Positions 41,820-45,536 of a stretch of DNA of 45,536 bases are shown here, one piece after another. Both the position numbers and the translations under genes were made by a program. The stretch's first letter is position 1; each line of letters begins with the position of its first letter. The DNA is from Streptomyces sp. MUM 178J (GTDB lineage Bacteria; Actinomycetota; Actinomycetes; Streptomycetales; Streptomycetaceae). The DNA lies in assembly GCF_022414575.1 (NCBI RefSeq), contig NZ_JADWYQ010000049.1:1-45536 (forward strand), read 5' to 3'. The notes beneath the pieces are model-generated. The model saw only the letters and a list, made by a program, of their open reading frames with translations. It ran no database searches and had not been told where the DNA came from.

Positions 41820-42053
41820 CGCTCTCAGACATGTGCCCGAGCGCTTCTTCCTTCAACCGCCTCCGCACTCTCAACGACGGTCACCCGAAAGAGTTACGGG
41901 TCGGCCCATCGCCTTCAACACTCCACGTGAGGGGTCGAGCGCGGAGAAGAGCGCCACACCTCGCACGCCCTTCCACTGAGCGACTATGCCCCATTCAGCG
42001 GCTTTTCTTCCCTTTTGCCAGTGTCTGTGGCTAGATTCGCAATGAGTCATATT

Positions 42054-42078
42054 TACATCTACTTAGACAGTAGATGTA
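42054..42078. promoter_or_regulatory. AT-rich perfect palindrome upstream of whiD
   Basis: TACATCTACT (42054-42063) and AGTAGATGTA (42069-42078) are exact inverted repeats around TAGAC, centred 120 bp upstream of whiD. At 32% GC it stands out sharply. It may be an operator for a dimeric regulator or a hairpin in the whiD leader. Confidence 0.6.
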
Positions 42079-42185
42079 CGGTCGTTGGGCACGGGCGGAT
42101 GCCTCTTCCGGCTCGCATCCGGCCGTTTCCGACCTGTCCTGCAATCCACCTGTATCCACTCAGTACGGTTTCAAGGGGACACGCC

Positions 42186-42509
42186 ATGGCAGATTTCTCC
42201 CGTCTTCCGGGGCCCAACGCCGATCTGTGGGACTGGCAGCTCCTCGCGGCATGTCGTGGGGTCGACAGCTCGCTCTTCTTCCACCCCGAGGGGGAGCGTG
42301 GCGCAGCGCGGAGCGCGCGCGAGAACTCGGCGAAGGAGGTCTGCATGAGGTGCCCGGTCCGCGCCGAGTGCGCGGCCCACGCGCTGGCGGTGCGGGAGCC
42401 GTACGGCGTGTGGGGCGGGCTGACGGAGGACGAACGCGAGGAGCTGATGGGACGCGCGCGGCACCGGCTCGTTCCGGCCACGAGCGGCACGGGCGCGGGA
42501 GGGGGCTGA
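42186..42509 (+). CDS. whiD: WhiB-like iron-sulphur protein WhiD
   Basis: 107 residues with the four conserved Cys (23, 53, 56, 62) that hold a [4Fe-4S] cluster and the G(V/I)WGG turn (YGVWGGLTEDER) near 73-84, followed by a basic tail. The sequence and position beside bldM identify WhiD, orthologue of mycobacterial WhiB3, needed for late sporulation, septum placement and spore maturation in S. coelicolor (established knowledge). WhiB-like proteins act with the sigma-A-type RNA polymerase subunit. The ATG has AAGGGG 8 nt upstream; the longer upstream frame includes the palindrome and is not used. Confidence 0.95.
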   Translation: MADFSRLPGPNADLWDWQLLAACRGVDSSLFFHPEGERGAARSARENSAKEVCMRCPVRAECAAHALAVREPYGVWGGLTEDEREELMGRARHRLVPATSGTGAGGG

Positions 42510-42565
42510 GGCCTCGGCCCGGACCCCGGGCAGTGGACGCGATCCGCAGACCGGTCACCGCAGCC

Positions 42566-42655
42566 GGCCTGCGGACTTGGCCTGCGAACCCGGTCACCGC
42601 ACCTGGTCTGCGGACTTGACCGGCGGACCCGGTCTGCGGACTTGACCGGCGGACC
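42566..42655. repeat. 26-bp tandem repeat downstream of whiD
   Basis: Two exact 25-bp copies beginning GGTCTGCGGACTTGACCGGC (42605-42629 and 42631-42655) with a 26-bp period, preceded by degenerate copies from about 42566 and followed by shorter GGTCAGTGGA-type pieces to 42710. It fills the gap between whiD and the convergent LysR gene. Confidence 0.85.
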
Positions 42656-42710
42656 TGACGAACCGACCTGGTGCGGATCCGGTCAGTGGAGCCGGGTCAG
42701 TGGAACCCGG

Positions 42711-43667
42711 TCACGGGCGGCCGACCACTGGCGGTCGGCCCCCGAGGGCGGGGATCACCGAAGGCCGGTCACCGGCGCCTGCGGCCGCGGTGAGCTGATC
42801 GAGAGTGGCCGCGACGGCCGGTACCTGTGCAAGGTCGGGGAGCGTGAGTGCGACGATCTCGCGGTGGACGGCAGGCTCCACGGAGACGGTGCACGCCCCC
42901 TTGGGGCGCACCGACTCCAGCGCCAGCTCGGGCAGCACCGCCACGCCGAGGCCCGCACCGACCAGCCCGATCACCGCCGGGTAGTCGTCGGTCGCGAAGT
43001 CGATGCGCGGGGTGAAACCGGCGTCTTCGCAGACCCGGACCAGCTGGCGGCGGCAGCGGGGGCAGCCCGCGATCCAGGGCTCGTCGGCCAGCTCCGCGAT
43101 GGCGACCTGCCCCGACGCGGCGAGACGGTGCCCTTCGGGGACCAGCCCGACGAGCCGGTCGGTGAGCAGGGGACGCACCACGAGATCCGCCCACTCCGCC
43201 TCAGCGCCCGAGGCGTAGTAGCGGAAGGCGAGCGCCACGTCGCAGTCGCCTTCGCGCAGCATCTCCACCGAGCGCGGCGGCTCCGCCTCGACGAGGGAGA
43301 CACGCGTGCCCGGATGCGCCGCGCGCAGGGCGGCCAGGGCGGTCGGCACCAGTGTGGAGCTGCCGCTGGAGAAGGACACCAGCCGCACCCGGCCGGCGCG
43401 CAGCCCTGCGATGGCGGCGATCTCCTCCTCGGCGGCGGTGAGCCCGGCCAGAATCCCCGCCGCATGACGCACCAGCGCTTCACCCGCCTGTGTCAGGCGC
43501 ATCTCCCGGCCCGTGCGGATCAGCAGCGGCGTGCCGGCAGACGCTTCGAGCGCCTTCATCTGCTGGCTGACGGCCGGCTGGGTACAGCCCAGCTCGCGCG
43601 CCGCCGCGGAGAAGGACCCGGTGGCGGCCACGGCACGCAGAACGCGGAGATGGCGAGCTTCGATCAC
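42711..43667 (-). CDS. LysR family transcriptional regulator
   Basis: 318 residues: winged helix-turn-helix at 1-62 (LRVLRAVAATGSFSAAARELGCTQPAVSQQMKALE) and a periplasmic-binding-like effector domain (about 90-295). The GTG start is directly preceded by GGAGG with no spacer, and TATATT (43679-43674, minus strand) lies 7 bp upstream, so the mRNA may be leaderless. It is divergent from the MOSC gene (71-bp gap), a typical arrangement for a LysR regulator and its target, so control of the MOSC gene is a reasonable guess. Effector unknown. Confidence 0.9.
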   Translation of the reverse strand: MIEARHLRVLRAVAATGSFSAAARELGCTQPAVSQQMKALEASAGTPLLIRTGREMRLTQAGEALVRHAAGILAGLTAAEEEIAAIAGLRAGRVRLVSFSSGSSTLVPTALAALRAAHPGTRVSLVEAEPPRSVEMLREGDCDVALAFRYYASGAEAEWADLVVRPLLTDRLVGLVPEGHRLAASGQVAIAELADEPWIAGCPRCRRQLVRVCEDAGFTPRIDFATDDYPAVIGLVGAGLGVAVLPELALESVRPKGACTVSVEPAVHREIVALTLPDLAQVPAVAATLDQLTAAAGAGDRPSVIPALGGRPPVVGRP

Positions 43668-43738
43668 CCTCCAAATATAAGGGGCCCTTGGGTCTTGATG
43701 GTGGTATCGACTGGTTGTCTTGGGGTGCAGGAGTTAGC

Positions 43739-44428
43739 GTGTCCGGCATGAAGCCCAGGCAGCTGCTGACCGTGAACGTGGGACGTCCCAAGGCCGTCGA
43801 CTACGCCGACATCGGCACGACGGGGATCGACAAGCAGCCCGTGGAAGGGCCCGTCCGGGTGACGGAACCGGGGCCCAAGGGGCAGGGCGGCAGCGGCCTC
43901 GCCGGGGACTCCATCTGCGATCTGCGCCACCACGGCGGCTCGGACCAGGCGGTCTACGCCTTCGCCCGCGAGGATCTCGACCGGTGGGAGCGGGCGCTCG
44001 GGCGCCCCCTTCCCAATGGTTCGTTCGGCGAGAACCTCACCGTCAGCGGGGTGGATGTGACCGGCGCGAAGATCGGCGAGCGCTGGCGGATCGGCCGGGA
44101 TCTGGTGCTGGAGGTGACCAGCGGCCGCATCCCCTGCCGCACGTTCGCGGCCTGGGTGGGGGAGAGGGGCTGGGTGAAGCGCTTCACCCAGGACTCGGCG
44201 CCGGGAGCGTATCTGCGGGTCGTCGCGCCCGGCGAGATCCGCGCGGGCGACCCGATCGAGGTCGTGCACCGTCCGGACCACGACGTGACCGTCCGGACGG
44301 CGTTCCGCGCCGAGACGGTGGAGCGGACGCTGCTGCCCAAGGTGCTCGCCGCGGGGGATGCGCTCCACGCCGGACTGCGCAGGGACGCGCTCGCGTATGT
44401 CGAGAAGTACGGCGACGGCGGTTCCTAG
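43739..44428 (+). CDS. MOSC domain protein (YiiM-like)
   Basis: 229 residues. The MOSC domain covers most of the protein: VNVGRPKAVDY at the start, GDSICDLRHHGGSDQAVYAFAREDLDRWE, GSFGENLTVSGVDV, and the conserved Cys in GRIPCRTFAAW, thought to bind sulphur or the molybdenum cofactor. YiiM-type proteins reduce N-hydroxylated compounds using molybdenum cofactor (family knowledge). GTG at 43739 is chosen because AGGAG (43729-43733) lies 5 nt upstream; ATG at 43748 would be 14 nt away. It is divergent from the LysR regulator. A stem-loop with repeats follows the stop. Confidence 0.88.
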   Translation: MSGMKPRQLLTVNVGRPKAVDYADIGTTGIDKQPVEGPVRVTEPGPKGQGGSGLAGDSICDLRHHGGSDQAVYAFAREDLDRWERALGRPLPNGSFGENLTVSGVDVTGAKIGERWRIGRDLVLEVTSGRIPCRTFAAWVGERGWVKRFTQDSAPGAYLRVVAPGEIRAGDPIEVVHRPDHDVTVRTAFRAETVERTLLPKVLAAGDALHAGLRRDALAYVEKYGDGGS

Positions 44429-44429
44429 G

Positions 44430-44474
44430 TTCCGAGGAAAACGGCTCCGAGGAGAGCCGTTCCGAGGAGAGCCG
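44430..44474 (+). repeat. 15-bp tandem repeat and hairpin after the MOSC gene
   Basis: Three 15-bp units (TTCCGAGGAAAACGG, CTCCGAGGAGAGCCG, TTCCGAGGAGAGCCG) directly follow the stop. Within them AACGGCTC (44440-44447) and GAGCCGTT (44454-44461) form an 8-bp stem with loop CGAGGA that may act as a terminator. Confidence 0.75.
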
Positions 44475-44523
44475 TTCCCGGCGGCTCGTAGGGGAAATCC
44501 CCGAAGGGTTTGGGGAGTTGTTT

Positions 44524-44549
44524 CGGGGACGGCTCGGGGACCGTCCCCG
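44524..44549 (+). promoter_or_regulatory. Hairpin just upstream of the multicopper oxidase gene
   Basis: CGGGGACGG (44524-44532) and CCGTCCCCG (44541-44549) form a perfect 9-bp stem with an 8-nt loop, 35 bp before the ATG. With GGGGAAATCCCC (44491-44502) it makes the leader unusually structured. It could be an operator or an RNA element; no known copper-responsive motif was recognised. Confidence 0.4.
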
Positions 44550-44584
44550 ATGTGTGTGCGAGCGTGGGCCGGGAGTCTGGAGCC

Positions 44585-45536
44585 ATGTCCCGACTCAGGC
44601 GCGTCCTCATTCTCGTCACGACGGTCGCCGTCGTCGCCGGCCTGGCGCTCGGCGGCGGGGCCGTGTGGCTGTACTCCGACGCCAAGGTGTCCACAGCCGG
44701 CTCGACGTCGTTCGGCAACGAGCTGGCCGTCCCACCGCTCGCGAAGTCGCGGGTGAAGCCGGACGGGACACGCGTCTTCGATCTGACGATGCAGTCCGGG
44801 CACAAGGAGTTCATACAGGGGAAGAAGACGCCGACCTGGGGCTTCAACGGCGACTATCTCGGCCCGACGCTGCGGGCGGCACGCGGGGAGAAGGTGGAGG
44901 TCAAGGTCGCCAACCGGCTCGGTGAGGCGTCCACCGTGCACTGGCACGGGATGCATCTGCCCGCGGCCATGGACGGCGGCCCGCACCAGATGGTCGCCCC
45001 CGGTCAGACGTGGACGCCGCACTGGACCGTGGACCAGCCCGCCGCCTCCCTCTGGTACCACCCGCATCCGCACGGCAGGACCGAGAAGCATGTGCAGCGC
45101 GGGCTGGCCGGGATGTTCCTGCTGGACGACGAGCGGTCCGCGGGGCTTGCGCTGCCGAAGACCTACGGAGTCGACGATCTGCCGGTCATCGTCCAGGACG
45201 TGCGGTTCGACGGAGCGGAGTTTGACCACGGGCACCGGCTGATGAGCGACACCGGCTTCCTCGGTGACCGCACGATGGTCAACGGCACACTCGACCCCTA
45301 TGCAGAGGTGCGGGACGAGCGAGTGCGGCTGCGTCTGCTCAACGCCTCGACCGCACGCGTCTACGCCTTCGGGTTCTCCGACGGCCGGGAGTTCTCGCTG
45401 ATCGGCACGGACGGCGGGCTGCTGGAGCAGGCCGTGCCCATGGAGCGGATACGGCTCTCGCCCGGCGAGCGCGCCGAGATCGTCGTGCGGATGGAGCCGG
45501 GCGAGAAGACGGTGCTGCGCAGCTTCCCGCCGCGGG
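44585..45536 (+). CDS. Multicopper oxidase, 3' end outside the window
   Basis: 317 codons are visible with no stop, so the gene runs off the right edge. A membrane anchor or Tat-less signal segment (about 6-31) with basic residues first places the enzyme outside the membrane. The first cupredoxin domain has the two expected copper motifs: HWHGMH (119-124) and HPHPHG (159-164), ligands of the type 2/type 3 centre. A second cupredoxin domain begins near residue 185 (VIVQDVRFDG). The remaining two copper motifs would lie in the missing C-terminus. Closest in style to CueO/bilirubin oxidase-type enzymes, oxidising Cu(I) or phenols with O2; substrate not determined. A GGGAG lies about 12 nt before the ATG, and a nearer GGAG 3 nt before it. 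Confidence 0.9.
   Translation, partial: MSRLRRVLILVTTVAVVAGLALGGGAVWLYSDAKVSTAGSTSFGNELAVPPLAKSRVKPDGTRVFDLTMQSGHKEFIQGKKTPTWGFNGDYLGPTLRAARGEKVEVKVANRLGEASTVHWHGMHLPAAMDGGPHQMVAPGQTWTPHWTVDQPAASLWYHPHPHGRTEKHVQRGLAGMFLLDDERSAGLALPKTYGVDDLPVIVQDVRFDGAEFDHGHRLMSDTGFLGDRTMVNGTLDPYAEVRDERVRLRLLNASTARVYAFGFSDGREFSLIGTDGGLLEQAVPMERIRLSPGERAEIVVRMEPGEKTVLRSFPPR

Larger units (their letters stand above)
41747..42185. other. bldM-whiD divergent regulatory region
   Basis: 439 bp without a gene. It contains a candidate BldM site (41804-41819), a second loose pair of half-sites (TCACCCG at 41880-41886 and CGGGT at 41898-41902), an AT-rich stretch from 42001 to 42080 that is exceptional for this DNA, and a 10-bp-arm palindrome (42054-42078). 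The whiD ribosome-binding site AAGGGG lies 8 nt before its ATG. Individual promoters could not be assigned. Confidence 0.6.

Overview
The window is chromosomal DNA from a high-GC actinomycete, almost certainly a Streptomyces. Coding third positions are strongly G/C, many starts are GTG or TTG, and the right end carries the sporulation regulators bldM and whiD. From memory the gene order resembles the Streptomyces coelicolor region running from icmB through guaA to whiD; I could not run a synteny check. I see no rRNA, tRNA, CRISPR array, prophage or insertion sequence, so this is core chromosome. Its unusual content lies in leaders, operators, degenerate enzymes and tandem repeats.

Left part (1-20.7 kb): the 3' part of a DUF5691 gene; icmB (small subunit of isobutyryl-CoA mutase); a membrane-anchored lipase; an M23 peptidase with a low-complexity N-terminus; the helicase gene pcrA; and two NlpC/P60 cell-wall hydrolase paralogues. 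The first paralogue lies behind a c-di-AMP (ydaO-type) riboswitch and the second does not. Next is a LiaFSR-like envelope-stress locus: response regulator and PspC-histidine kinase on the minus strand, a divergent PspC/LiaF-like membrane protein on the plus strand, and a 14-bp-arm inverted repeat between them. DoxX, a class II aldolase, guaA, a chorismate mutase and an LAETG sortase substrate follow. The chorismate mutase is preceded by a 23-codon ORF with a Phe-Val-Phe-Thr-Tyr run and a perfect 15-bp hairpin, which looks like an undescribed aromatic amino acid attenuator.

Middle (20.7-35.6 kb, minus strand): a GMC oxidoreductase with a ferredoxin-like four-Cys motif, co-transcribed with succinic semialdehyde dehydrogenase; then four consecutive PASTA-less Ser/Thr kinase genes that share the layout cytoplasmic kinase - one membrane helix - small extracytoplasmic domain. 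One of the four has lost HRD, DFG and the ATP-site lysine and is a pseudokinase. glpD lies beyond them.

Right part (35.9-45.5 kb): a nucleotide-sugar dehydrogenase homologue whose catalytic Cys codon reads Gly; guaB3, guaB and an ECF sigma factor of the SigD/ShbA type, followed by bldM; divergent whiD; a LysR regulator; a MOSC protein; and the 5' part of a multicopper oxidase. The guaB3-guaB-sigma-WhiB-like neighbourhood matches the mycobacterial guaB3-guaB2-sigD-whiB3 region (established knowledge).

Common themes are cell-envelope growth and stress (M23, NlpC/P60, LiaFSR-like genes, kinases, sortase substrate), purine synthesis (guaA, guaB, guaB3) and sporulation (sigma factor, BldM, WhiD).
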